In this document: in pieces, positions 10,962 through 23,325 of the stretch
How the letters are laid out: each line of letters starts with the position of its first letter
Numbering within the stretch: the first letter of the stretch is position 1
Source of the DNA: Triglochin maritima
Lineage: Eukaryota > Streptophyta > Magnoliopsida > Alismatales > Juncaginaceae
DNA length: 64,000 bases
Reading direction: 5' to 3'
NCBI GenBank assembly: GCA_963682175.1
Contig: OY821792.1
Location: 1,935,501 to 1,999,500 of the forward strand
Notes under the pieces: model-generated
The model's database searches: none
Told to the model about the DNA's origin: nothing
The model's input: only the letters and a program-made list of their open reading frames with translations
Made by a program: the position numbers and the translations under genes

Positions 10962-12353
10962 TGATTGACATCATTTCATGCTCATATTTGTATCTTATAT
11001 CCATTATCTTTCACCTAAACAATGCTATGTCACGAGTTTTATGTTTAGTTTTCAGGAATAAATAGGTTTGAAGAGATGAAACATAAAAGGACCCAAAAGC
11101 TGGGAAAAAGGACTGAATTGTGAGATCTAGGGACCAAGATGCAAGGGAGAAGGACCTGATTGCAAGACAGAAGGACCTAAGAGCAAAACAGAATACTCCA
11201 CACCATCATGGGGAGTATTTTACCAATTTGATTCGGGTCGGAGCTCCAACAAGTCAAGTAACCGCATCAAAGACCAACAATATCAGAAAAAAAAGCCCAA
11301 AACAAAAATGAGCAGGATCTGAACCATATAGACCAATAATTGGCGGTCCATTTTGGCCCAAATCCGCTCAAATTTCTCCAGCACATGTATTAGAGGATGT
11401 TTAGGCTATTTGTGGTATCTGTTTAGTCCTACATTGGAGGATTGTCCCGGTTTACCTTTTTCCATGGCTATAAATAGAACTCTTCACCTTCCATTGTAAT
11501 CACTCCATATTTTAAGTGACTATTCTTCCTACTAGAAGTGAGGCCTTGAAGCACACACTAAAGTAGGAGGATGCTACTTTTAATGTGAGTCATTTTGTCA
11601 ATAAAGTTTTGTGTTTCTTTCATTGTTTGTTTTATGCTTATTTTATTGGTTATGCATGTTTTAGTTTAATCGTCTTTTAATTCTAGCTTAGTTTTAATAT
11701 GCTTTCTTTCCATAGTTTAATAATTAGTGTAATGTTTAGTGAGTAGTTCCATCCCCTTTGGGGGGTGGAGTAGATGTACATACATGCATTAGAGAATGTG
11801 ATGAATGCTTTATTTTTGATGTGTTGATCAAACATGAATGTATGCTTGCTTGTTTAGGATAAAATTTATAACTTGATGAGTTTTGCCAAAATGATTAGAC
11901 ACCTCTCATGCTTGTTAGGTTCTGAAATAAACAACTTGCATATGTAAATGTTAATCAACTAAGTTGGTGAATAGATTGATAGGTTTTGCCATAACATTTA
12001 GACACTTCCTATGCTTGATAAACACCACCTTCATGTGCTTAAAAAATGTATTCTACACACACCTCTTTGCATGTGTGCACTCACTCCACCCCTTAGGGGT
12101 TTTCCCATTTCTGAAATTCCAGCATTCTTATTTTGTTCTTAGCTTAGTTCTTATTTCATCGTTTGTTTGCTTCTTTCGCATTTCCTACTTCTTAGCGTAG
12201 TATAGAGTAGAGTAGCATAAACATCTTTCTCCCCCTATTTTTGCCACTTGATTTCGTACAAGCAAGATGCTACTCACCTCCCTGAGGACGACCCATACTT
12301 GTCACCGCTTCATCGCGGCCGTGCACTTGCGGTTTTAATTAAAACGTTCAACA
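10962..12353 (+). repeat. Right (3') LTR of the Athila-type element
   Basis: It starts TGATTGACATC right after the polypurine tract and ends ...aacgttcaaca. It shares with the left LTR the TATAAATA box (11469-11476), a tttagtgagtag(t)tcc...gggtggag region and ccgtgcacttgcggt near the end. Several short frames inside have no recognisable content. Confidence 0.65.
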
Positions 12354-13105
12354 CTGGTCGAGGCAATTGCCCTATTTTAGTGAGATTTGGTCGACCAAGA
12401 CTCTTGGTTTGGTCGACTGTTTGTGTCCAATTTTGCACATTGGAGGTGTGGTTGTTGTGGTCGTCCGTGTGAGACGAGTTGTGGTGCCAATGTCCTTCCG
12501 GCAAGTGTGCTGGTGAGCACGTGTGTTGCGGTGGTTGAGTGAAAGGGCCCTGGAGCCCTGTAACTGATGTGAGAGCTGCAGTTCGGTGAAAAAGTCCTGA
12601 AGCCCAGCTAGTCTGTGCGGGGTTGAGTGAAAAAGCCCTGGAGCTCCGTAGTGCGTTCAGGTTGGGTGAAAGAGCTCTGGTCGTGTCGTGGTAGCTACAA
12701 TTGGGTGAAAAAGCCCTGGAGCACAGTCATGTTGTTTATGTTTTTCTTTGTGGATAGAATTGCATGCTAATGTGTTTCTGTTTCATGCATTGTAGAGTTT
12801 GACATACGGAGTTTCCTTCTGGAAACTCAGGCATTGTTGCATGTTTGCTTTTCAGAGCCTGATCGGCGTTAGGGGGTGGTGACCGAGGAGAGGAGTTCCG
12901 CTACCAAATCATGTTTTCTCTCATTTTGAGGTTGAGTGATTACTTGTACTTTGTTTAGCTTTTCGTTGTAATCACACTTTTGAAACACTCGGATATATAT
13001 ATATATATATGTTGGTGCACCGTTTTTCCTTGTGTTATGAGTGATATCCTCTGTTGATTGTATGTTATAAAATTTTAAATTGTTCCGTTATTTGAGGATG
13101 TTATA
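12354..13105 (+). mobile_element. LTR-like element A, right part
   Basis: It resumes the GGTCGACC words interrupted at 4787, then a five-unit minisatellite (12530-12725). Its 3' third is homologous, inverted, to 31429-31760: both have ggcatac/gcatacgg, the words gggtggtgac, a stretch before ggtgcaccg, and an end of the type gatgttata/gatgttaca. The end near 13105 therefore corresponds to the TGTAACATCCCG terminus of the solo LTR at 31429. A (TA)n run lies at about 12992-13010. Confidence 0.6.
12530..12725 (+). repeat. Five-unit minisatellite in element A
   Basis: About five units of 38-48 bp share the core gttgagtgaaaaagccctgg, with changes in each unit. Cores are near 12534, 12583, 12623, 12663 and 12703. 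The position within the element matches the different minisatellites of the related LTR-like elements at 500-2493 and 31429-33416. Confidence 0.75.
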
Positions 13106-13242
13106 GAATCTGTTTGCATCTTTGTTACAAATATGAACCGAATCGTTTAGGAGTTTACCAAATTCATTATTGATCCATGTTGCATGCAATTCCCTTCCGA
13201 ATATTTTTCTTTCCGAATTTATTATTACACACTTGTTATGGA

Positions 13243-13630
13243 CAAGTGAGAGATTGAAGGAGGTGTCCTTTAATCAACATAACAATCAATAAATAGTTAA
13301 AATGATTTAATTACCGAAGATAATTAATCCGATTATATTAGGAGTCACAACGTTTAGTTAGAAACCAATTGTGATTTACGTACCATTGATTGGGGTGTTA
13401 CTAATATGATTGAGTCCTATAAGGATTACACACAATTGAATCTATGGACTAAGCAATTGGATGGCCAAGTGTCGATTAAGCTCAATTACGTAATAAGATT
13501 AGGGTTAGCTTAAGGGATATATATAAATATATGGGAATTACGGGAGAGGAAATAATCAATCTCACCTCTCCCAACCCTAGTCGTCCCTTCCTACACACCA
13601 CCAAGAAGAAACGTGTTCTTCCATTATATA
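13243..13630 (+). repeat. Truncated Copia-type LTR with polypurine tract (plus strand)
   Basis: A polypurine word caagtgagagat (13243-13254) precedes an LTR start tgaaggaggtg at 13255. The next 370 bp match 14375-14741 in reverse complement, with a shared TATA-rich segment (about 13515-13530) and a shared end region acaccaccaagaagaaac. Homology stops near 13630, where unrelated sequence begins. Confidence 0.65.
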
Positions 13631-14117
13631 TCAAGCCCAAACGGAAAGATAAAAAAATAATGTTCACAAGTCCCACTCAAATTTATATATGATCTAATCA
13701 CATATCAAGCCCTAAAACCATGCATGTATATTAACAACAATTGTCCAAAACATGCATGAACATTTAAATAACTTTGTTCAAATTTAGCATCATATTTAAT
13801 CTGAAATTTTATAACATCAATTTACCAATATGTTAATCAATATTATCATATCATAAATTGAATATATGGGACAAAATTAGGGCTTAGTAATTTTGAGTGA
13901 CAAAATCATGCAATATTTAACTATAATCAATCTACAAACACATCTTATGGTTCTAGATCTATGATTAAAATTAAAAAATTAATGTTCACGTAACATACAT
14001 CAAAAAATTAATTAATCCAATGAACTCATTCACATGTTCACGTAACATGCATAAAAACACAAGAGGAAACAATTTTAGTTTAGCCATTAAAACCATATGC
14101 ACGAGGCTCTAGTACCC

Positions 14118-14741
14118 TTGTTGGGATTCATCGTTACGCAGCGGAAAAATAATAATAGAAACGATTTCTAAATCATTCCAACACCCAAGATCCATGCATA
14201 TGATAATAATGAGAAAAACATATTTATAACATTTATACATTTGATGTGTGTACTCCCGATGCCTCTCCTTTGCACACGAACGGAAGACAAAGAATCTCAA
14301 ACATGATTCCTCTACTTGGGACACGCGAACCATAGACTAAGTCATCACCAATGCGCTAACTAGAACGAGATGAATGGAAGAACATGTTTCTTCTTGGTGG
14401 TGCGTAGGAAGGGGCAACTAAGGTTGGGAGAGGTGAGATTGATTATTTCCTCTCCCGTAATTCCCATATATTTATAGATATTCCTTAAGCTAACCCTAAT
14501 CTTATTGGGTAATTGAGCTTAATAGACCATTGGTCATCTAATTGCTTACTCCATAGATTCAATTGTGTGTAATCCTTATGAGACCCAATCATATTAGTAA
14601 CGCGCCCAATCAATGGTACGTAAATCACAATTGATTTGTAGCTAAACGTTGTGACCCGGCCCTAATATAATTGGATCAATCATCTTCGGTAATTAAATCA
14701 TTTTAACTATTTATTGATTGTTATCTTGATCAAAAGACATC
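14118..14741 (-). repeat. Copia-type LTR (minus strand) with degenerate primer site
   Basis: The plus-strand sequence starts TGTTGGGATTC at about 14118, preceded by gaggctctagtaccct, a degenerate complement of the TGGTATCAGAGC initiator-tRNA primer site. The LTR therefore belongs to a minus-strand element and is its 5' LTR, with the interior towards lower coordinates. The far part (14375-14741) is the inverted partner of 13255-13630. The AT-rich stretch 13640-14117 is probably the leader of this minus-strand element. Confidence 0.6.
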
Positions 14742-17700
14742 TCCTTCATTCGGACTTGCAGTTTGTTTAGGTGATAATCAAGATTTCGTGTTCAAGGTAT
14801 TCATGTATATGTATTTGGTCATATATACAAAAACATGGACTGAATTCAACTCAAATCAAATTCTTAACTACTCGTAGAATATGGTGCAACAAATCTATCG
14901 ATTAATTTCAAATGTTATATTCAACATCCAAGTTGAAACAAAAGTAAAACTTGTCTTGTGTGAGATAACGTGTTCAGATGGAATATTATGCTATTAAAAT
15001 CCTAGCTAAATAGAGCATCTTGTCTTAGATGAAACCAACAAACGCAAATAGATATTATTATTTTTTCGATCATTAACTTCAATCTCGTATAAACTTTGAT
15101 GGCCAACCTTAACTTTCATCAGTCCTCTGGCGGTGATTTTTTTTTTCCTTTTTTTTTTTGCAAATAAGAAGGAAATCTACTGTCAAAATAAACTTCACAA
15201 TCTAATGTGTCTAAACCATCTCTAAAACTTACATACATACTAATGTATCCCAAACGATGCAACATCAAACCTTCAATAGTATAGACATATTAGTAAGGCA
15301 AAGCAATATTATGTGGTACCAAGGATGATGAATAGGTAGTGAAAGAGAGAAATTTTATTTTGTATGTAAATTTTTAAATTTTACATATACAATTTTTTTT
15401 ATGAATTTTAAAGAAAATTTGATATAGAAGACCTAAAAGAATGAGCATATCTTTTTATATACTAGTGTTTCAAATAATGTATTTCGAAAATACATTAATC
15501 TATTTCATATGGACTTTGAAGAATTTTGCATGTCCTTGAATTTTTGACTTCTTTAGATTTCGACACCCTAAATATTTTTGAATACCAATTATAAGATATG
15601 TATGAGATTTTGTCTAATTAGTCTCGTACAAGGGTATCTATTTAGTCACTTGTGCTAAAATTCCTAATAAAATTTCAAATCATACCAAACAAAAGAACTC
15701 AATCCCAAATATTTATGGATCACCTTATAAATTTCGACCCCTTAATCTTAGTCCCCAACCTTAAGTTCATTCAATCTAAAATTCAACCCAACTTGTCGTA
15801 CCTTCACTTACCTTTTATTTTTGCAAATGTAGAAAATCAACTATCCTCATAAATTTCGAGTGTTTCAAAACGATCATTAAAACGCTTAGATAAAATTGAA
15901 GTCATTGTCCACCATTTTTTTTAAATATTTTAGTTGGAAATGGAATCATACCAATCACTGGATAAAATCCTTATTTTAAAATATATAATAATATACAATA
16001 ACAATATAAGTGGACTATGCTTGTAGAATTCTTCATGCTTGGAATGAACTAAAAAAATAGAATTTTATTGTTTATGTCTTCACATGTGGAGTGGAGTGAA
16101 TTTTATTGAGATATCTGTAGATTCTTAATTAATAAAATAGATGCTTAACTAGAGAATGGTAGTTAAAAATAATAATATATGCTTTAATGAATCTGTTGGG
16201 ATTCGATTACAGATCTTTGTTTTCCCAAGATTACGTATCTTCTAATTAGCTAGTCCTACTCGGTAAGCATCATCAAGCTTAAATTAATCAACACACCATC
16301 TAATAACCAAAAATTAAAATATACTAATTTGTTTTACGTAATCGATTATGCATGTCCTCACTGCACAATATATAAATCCGCTCATGAATATCAAAAATAT
16401 AGCACAAGGCAACAAAAATAGGTTGAATGTGAGGACTAGATAAGGAGTTTTCAAGTCACGTACGAAAAAAATGAAGTGCAATAAGATAAATATCTGATAT
16501 AGAACTCTCGTCCTAGTGTTTAATGAGACCAATTAATGATTACGTCTACTAAGGATAGATATTGTATAAATACTAAAAATTTATTTTTTATTATTCAAAT
16601 AAGATTTTTTTTTATAAATACACGGAAGAATGAAAGAATAATATTTTAGCTACTTGCAGCTAGTAAAAACATAGTAACTTGTTAATTGAGTTGAGGATAT
16701 AGTTTGTAATTTACAGAGTTCCAACCAATTATTTCTCACGTACTTAGCAGTCTAAAACATTCTTCGACATCATTTGGCTACTACTACTTCAAAATTTGAG
16801 TGAAGTGAAGTGAAGTTATTATTTTGTTTAGTATATGCGAAATTCCGCTGGAAAAAAACTATTTTATTTTATCAGTAGGAAAAATGCATCGCCCGAAGGG
16901 AGAGGGGGTGTCGTCGGAGGTGGTCCGAAAAGACATTGCTGGAGGTGGGCGGAAAGAGTGAGGGGTGTCGTTGGAGAAGTAAAAAAAAGACTAGAGTTAC
17001 AAGATTGGGGATTCCTTCACATCTCAAAGGGGTGAAAAAATGAAGAGGTAAAAGTCATTTATACTTGAGAATCTAAGAGAATTTGTTTTTACCCTTGCAT
17101 TACACAAACTTATAAGTTTTTTTTAATTTTCCCTTGGAATCCGGGTGCACAACCCCTTAAGTGTAACAGTGACAATATTTTAAGTTATAATTTTTTTATA
17201 GATTTTACCTAGCTACAAAATCTAAAGAGTTGACTCAACTAACCCACCATTAGGTTGAACGAGTAGCGGTTGTAATTCTTTTGCCTTGCCCTACCTCGCC
17301 TACCCACTTAACTTAGATGTGGTAGATAACGGTGGTATAAAAGCACACTCCATTTCATTTACATCCGTAATGAAAACAAAATATTTAAATATGACATGAG
17401 ACCAAACAATCAAATCTCAAAGACATCTAAATACGTAGGGTTGTAAATGGGTATGGTCAAAACCGTTTAACCGTCCTAACCGACCCAACGGGTAGGGTCA
17501 CATGTTATACGGGTTGTGAAAATCATAACCGTTTAATAAATGAGCGAATAATATTACATGATTTAACTCATCCATTTAACTGTTTAATTGCGAAACATAA
17601 TGAATATATATAATATTTTGTTATATATACTATATACATATAATTTTTTGTATTATTATTGTCATCATGATGTGTTGAATGTTTTATGTTGTTTTATATG

Positions 17701-17939
17701 AATTTGTGGATGTTTAGATTATGAATTTTTAAGATTTTGATTATAAATTTATGGATATTTGATGTTTTTAACAAGTTTACAAATTTTTATTCATTTAACA
17801 ATTTACCCAATTCTTATATCGATTCTAGTTATCCATTAAGTTTTAACCATATAACCGCCGTTCAAAACCGTTTAATTAAATTAAACGGGTTACGATCAAC
17901 TCAACAGTCATAACTTAACTGCACCTAACGGTAACGGCC
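14742..17939. other. AT-rich intergenic region
   Basis: I see no gene. Short open frames occur on both strands without recognisable domains. Positions 16860-17030 are locally GC-richer (gcccgaagggagagggg...), but the frame there looks unlike any protein I know. Positions 17437-17935 contain repeated words of the type aaaccgtttaa(c/t) and resemble an old DNA-transposon remnant, but no matching terminal inverted repeats were found. Confidence 0.5.
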
Positions 17940-18254
17940 CCTCTCATCCCACACCAAAAAACCCCTAGAAAATAGGAAAAGTTTCCGGCTTTTACTCCTC
18001 TCTCCACTCCGCTCTCGAAACCCTAGAATCGTGGGACCGGAATTGGCCCCAAATGGGCTCGAATCCCACTGTCCCGACCCAATCCGCGATCCAGAGCTCC
18101 CCAAATCGCGCCGTTCGAGCTCCGATTCGCCCGGACTCGGCCGGAATCGAGGGTTTCCCCGCCGCCGACGGCCGTGGCTCGTGGTAGTCGGCTATTGTCG
18201 TCGCTCGATCCATGCTTGGATCGATCGCTCCGGATCTGGGTCGACAAAGTGGGG
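17940..18254 (+). promoter_or_regulatory. Presumed promoter-proximal and 5' UTR region of the receptor kinase gene
   Basis: GC content rises sharply and the sequence contains cctctctccactcc and aaaccctagaatcg, typical of plant 5' UTRs, just before the inferred ATG at 18255. Another ATG (18052, atgggctcg) opens a different frame that does not connect to exon 2, so any translation from it would be an upstream frame. No TATA box was certain. Confidence 0.45.
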
Positions 18255-21200
18255 ATGGAGGGAGTTCGTGGGTTTCGAGGTAAAAAAAGTTGGGATTTTG
18301 TAGGTATTTGGTGGATTTTGGATGTGAAATTTGATGTTTGGGATGTGTTTGTGGAGGTAAAAATTTGGGATTTTGAGGTTTCTTTGTAGGAATTTGGTGT
18401 GTTTGTGGATGTGAAATTTGGTGATTTGTGTGATGTGAATTGGTGAATTCTATGTGTTTGTGTGGGGTTTTTTTTTGGTTTTGGAGGTAAAAATTTGGGA
18501 TTTTGGGATGTTTTCTTAGGAACCTTGTGTGTTTGTGGATGTGGAATTTGGTGATTTGTCATTTGTGCGGTGTGGATTGGTTTGTTTTATGTGTTTGAGG
18601 TGTTTGTGTGGTTTTAGAGGTAAAGGTTTGGGATTTTTGGTTTTTTTTCTAGGAATTTGGTGTGTTCGTGGATGTGGAATTTGGTGATTTGTATGATATG
18701 AATTCTTGAGCTTTACGTGTTTGAGGTGTTTGTGTGGTCTGTTTTTTGGAATTTTTGTGTGGTTTTGGAGGTAAAAGTTTGGGATTTTGGTATGTTTTTT
18801 AATATTTGGGATGTGGCACGTGTTTGAGGTGTTTGTGTGCTTTTGGAATTTTTTGTGGTTTTTGGAGGTAAGGGTTTGGGATTTTGGGTTTTCTTTTGAA
18901 GAATTTGGTGTGTTTTTGGATGTGATGTTTGATATTTAGGATGCGAGTTGCATGTGTTTGAGGTGTTTGTGTGTTTTTGTTTTTGGATTTTTGCGTGGTA
19001 AAGTTTGAGTGGTGGGTCAGTAGAGATGGGATTGGGTTTGAAGGTTTTTGCTGGTAAAGGTGGTCTTTAGTGTTTTGTGTGTTTCTGGTTGTCCTGGCGA
19101 GCATCTGATGTTGGAAAATTTGAAATCTATTAGCTTTGTGTAGGACATTGGTGTATTTTTGGATGTCACAGTTTGGGATTTTGCTGTTATTTTTGGATGG
19201 GAATGTTTGAGCTGCGACTTCTTCCATGTGTAGCTTTTCCAGTGTTTCTGGTTGTCTGAAAAGTTATCGGGATTTTGTGTAGTGCACTTCTTTCATGTTT
19301 TTTGTTTGGTTGCCTTTGGCAATTTTTTGTGTGGTTTTGGGTTTTGGAATTTTGGTGTCTGAGATAAAAAGGCTTGTTGTTGTGGGGTTTGGTGGTGGGT
19401 TAGTGGGAGATGTGATTGTTTTTGGGATTATTTGGTTTGTAAAGGTACATGCTTTGGCTGTTTGACTCTTTTTCGGAGAACTTAAGATTTGGGTTTCTGG
19501 GTTTTTTTGTATGATGTGTCGGTGGAAAATTTTGATTTTTGATCGGTTTTGGGGGTTTTGATAATTAAATTTGAACTTTAGCTGTTTTAAGTGTTTTTGG
19601 TTGTTGTAGAGTGCTACTTGTGTTCTCAATGATGATTGGTTTTGGGGGTTTAGATGGGAATTTTTAAGCTGTTTTCTTATAATTACCTTCAGGTTTGGGT
19701 GTTTGAGAATTTTTCATTATGATTCATGATAGTGCTTAAGAGACGATGTGATTGGTTTGGAGAGACTTTGGATATCGAATACGAGGGTTTCAGCCTTTTC
19801 AAGTGTTCATTTGTCATGCTGCAGTAGTTTGGAAATGGAATTAGTAGTGTTTTGTCCCTTTTGGTGGCGGGAAATAGTACATCTGGTTGGTTTTTGGGGG
19901 CTTTTACAGGTGAAAATGCAAACCTTTACCTCATGTGTTTGCGATTGTTGACATGATATTGGTGGTATTTGTTAAAGTAGTCTGGACTTTGGATTAGCTT
20001 GTAAATTTTAGATAATGCAGAAAACCTTGCGTTTCATAGTTGAATTGAGTTATTTTTTAATCTTAGCTGGGATGAGACTGCACACTGCACTTGTTAATGC
20101 TTGTAGGACTCTTATGCACTTACCATTCTGCACTTGGTTAAGAAACCAATGTGCTTCAGATTGATTAGAATACTTCTTGATCCATATTTGTGAGGGATTT
20201 AAGAAAACATCTCTTCTTATTGAAGAAACCCATATTGGTAAGACAAAAAAGACACGTGCTGTAGAAAATTTTCTTTTTTTATTTCTGTTTTGCTTGTGCA
20301 CATATGTTCCAGCACTTTCTATGTGGATTTTCTTATAAAACCCAGGTGAGTGCAACAAATATTGAGTACTTGTGATTGAATCAGTTGCTTTTCATACTGA
20401 GTTTGTTGTAGGGTAGCACTCCAATGCCCTCTCTATATTCAGTTATTGGCTAAAAGATATGATAGAGATCCATAGGCATGCCTTACATATTTATATTTGT
20501 GGGTATGTTGGGAATTTAGGTTTTGCTTGTCCATGTGCAGATGTACTGAAGACAGGGGGAAGCCTTTTGTTGTTTAGCCAGTTACTTATTTTAGCTTATT
20601 TAGGATACCATATCGACGCAGAAATTGTCCAAAGTAACCCACGAGCTCCAGTAGAAGCTCCTCTTGTCTCTCCAGTTCTTAGATGGAGCTTATCGGATTC
20701 TCAGTTTGCACCAGATTTTTCTGGATCTTTCCAGTTAATGAAGACAGTTCCTTCCCAGAAAGGACACAGAAAGCATTTGTCTGAGCTAGGATCGCAAGGG
20801 AGAAGACCGTCACCTGCTCAACCTCCTAGTTATGGGTTATTGGTGACTGTTGGTTACCCGTTGAGTTCAAGGGATATGCTGGATCCTTTAATGCGGCAGG
20901 AAACTTCTGCCATGAGTCCTGAAATTAGGCAGCTCCCAAGTTTAGAAGCTGCTGCTCCAGGCTTCAACAATGATTCAATTTCTCCTAGTTCTGCTCAACA
21001 ACCTGTTCCTCATACAACTGGTAATGGTTTTAACGTGCTTATATTATCTTCTTTTGTTTACTTGACTTTCATTTGAACTCGGTACATGTATACTTTCGAA
21101 TTGGCGATCTGTCAGTGTTTTCCTCTTTAAATACTTTTTTGGGGTCAGAATAGGGAGTTTTTTTTTTGCTTGGAAGAGAGGGCAAATCCTCCAAAACCTG

Positions 21201-23258
21201 TCCAAAAAAATGGCTTTGGCTTCTTAAAAATATCCACTTTGGATACAGATTTATGATCAGTTGAATATGGTTTTGCTTTCAAATTGGTCTTCTCAAGTGT
21301 TGTTTACATCATTGTTGTGTACGATATGGCAATATGGTGCACTTGTGGCTTGGAACTATTTTGATTACAGAACTGTTAAGAGTATCATACCATACTAAGT
21401 GGACAGTTTTTAGTAACGAGATAGGTATTTATCATTCAGTCAACTCAAAATTCGTATGTAAAATATGTCAATCTGTTGATATAGAGTGCTTGTGCGTACA
21501 AGGTTCAGTCAGAAACATCTATGTTGGGCTTTTTATGGGCTTGAGCTACTTTCATGATAGCACCTATTGTTACCTGACTGACCTCACTAATCGCGTAACA
21601 ATTGCTGCCTCAGTTTGGAGAATTCAAGCTGGTGCCCCCCCTTTTGGCGTGTGGAGTCTCTCTTCTAAGTTCTTTATATTGTTGACTTATTTTGTGTTTT
21701 AGTGAGAGTTCTTCAAGATATTCTAAAGGGAGGGTAAGATAATAACGGTTTGGACTGCTTGGTATTACGTTTTCCTGGACATGGCTGACTCTAACTCACC
21801 CAATGAGTTGGTGCTTTGCTTTTGAAGGGTAAATAAGATTCTTTTTTGCAACACACAGAGGAAAAACCTCTAGGAGTCCGTAGAATGTGAACACCTTGTC
21901 TTCCAAATCCGAAAATGGTGCTTGTCCATGATTACTGTTCAAACTTGTGATCTGATGATTGTTGCTGGAACATTTTGTTTTTACTTTTGATGTTCCTTAC
22001 AATGTCTTTTACTTTGTTCCGTGTTCCCTGTTATATGTTTATGTGTGTCATTAGCTTCATTCCCTTTTTTCATGGTGCAGGCTGCTGCAAACCAAACATG
22101 GTGCAGAAGCGAGGTACTGTAGACTGTCACTGTGTGTACCCTATAACACTTGAGCTTTACCTCCTCAATGTTTCGCTTAGCAAAAACTGGAGAGACAAAT
22201 TTCTTGAAGAACTGGCTTCACAGCTTGGTCTACGAGTTTCACAATTTGAAATCGATAACTTCTATGTTGTTGGTACCGCTGGATTAAACATTACAATGGA
22301 CATTACTCCACACACAGGGATAGGCTTCTCGACCAATGAAGCTCATAAAGTAAATTATTCACTGTCAGCTCATGTTGTTCGCATTGATCCCACATTAGTA
22401 GGTGGCTACAAGCTTTTGAATCTGACCTGGTTTCAACCACCACCTTCTCCTCCAGGTAAATAAACCTTGTTTTCCATTGTTTATATCATGGAATGTTGTA
22501 ATGCACTTGGACTTCGAGTACTACAACAACAAAACAAAGCCTTTTATCCCAAACTAGTTGGGGTAAGTTAGAAATGAACTTAAAAGAATCACAGTTCTGA
22601 CACGTGAATAACCTTCTTCCACGTACTCCTATCCAACGCCAAATCCCTGTGAATATTCCAATAATTTAGGTCTTTTTTAACTGCTTCTCCCAAGTAAATT
22701 TTGGTCCATGTCTTCCTCTTTTTATGTCTTCATTGTGACTCCACACTCTCCTTCTAATCGGTGCCTCCATAGGTCTTCTTTGTACATGTTCAAACCATCT
22801 CAACCTATGTTGTATAAGCTTATGTTTAGGTGGGCGGTTGCATATGCGACCACCCGCACACCACACATAGTGGTGTGCGGTTTATGCGGCCGCACCTGGT
22901 CGCCTAGGCGACTGTGTCATGCACGGCTAGTTGCTACTGTATCAACTAGCCGTTTGGGGAGAAGATAGTGGGAGAGAAGATTAGAAGAAGATTAGAGCGG
23001 TTGGGTTAGGGTTTGGGAGAGAGAGTATGGCTGGGTTAGGGTTTGGGGGAGAGATGGTGGTTGGGTTAGGGTTTGTGGGAGAGATGGTGGTTGGGTTAGT
23101 GAGTGACAGTTTTGGTGTGATGCAATCTTGACCGTTTGTTTTTTTAACCCCCTCCCCTACCCATTTTCCATTCCTATAAATCCCTAGTGAGTTGGTGATT
23201 TAAGTTTCTTTTTTATGCCCAAACATGTAATGTTTTTTATTATATTATATATGTATTT

Positions 23259-23325
<67 letters not shown>

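Larger units (their letters stand above)
4788..12353 (+). mobile_element. Athila-type Gypsy retrotransposon, gag-protease only
   Basis: Two diverged LTRs (about 4788-5973 and 10962-12353) flank an interior with a tRNA-Asp-type primer site, a broken gag, an intact gag/protease frame and purine-rich tracts, but no reverse transcriptase, RNase H or integrase. The LTRs share a TATAAATA box, an AATAAA(A)TTTTGT-type region and the words ccgtgcacttgcggt near their 3' ends. They differ in length (about 1.19 versus 1.39 kb) and sequence, indicating an old insertion. I could not find a clean target duplication. It lies within a GGTCGACC-containing LTR-like element. Elements keeping only gag and LTRs are known as TR-GAGs. 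Whether this one was transposed as such or lost pol afterwards is not resolved. Confidence 0.75.

Noticed and set aside
17437..17935. Possible hAT-type element (gggttgtaaatggg start)
   Set aside because: The start resembles ends seen in plant hAT elements, but no matching inverted terminus or target duplication was found, so it is noted only as possible remnant.
18031..18303. Open frames around exon 1 of the receptor kinase
   Set aside because: They do not join in frame to exon 2, whereas the short frame from the ATG at 18255 does and yields a signal peptide; GC-rich 5' UTR explains them.
18799..19629. Minus-strand open frames of 142 and 121 codons rich in Lys, Asn and Thr
   Set aside because: They are the complement of the T/G-rich repeat in intron 1 of the kinase gene; composition alone keeps them open.
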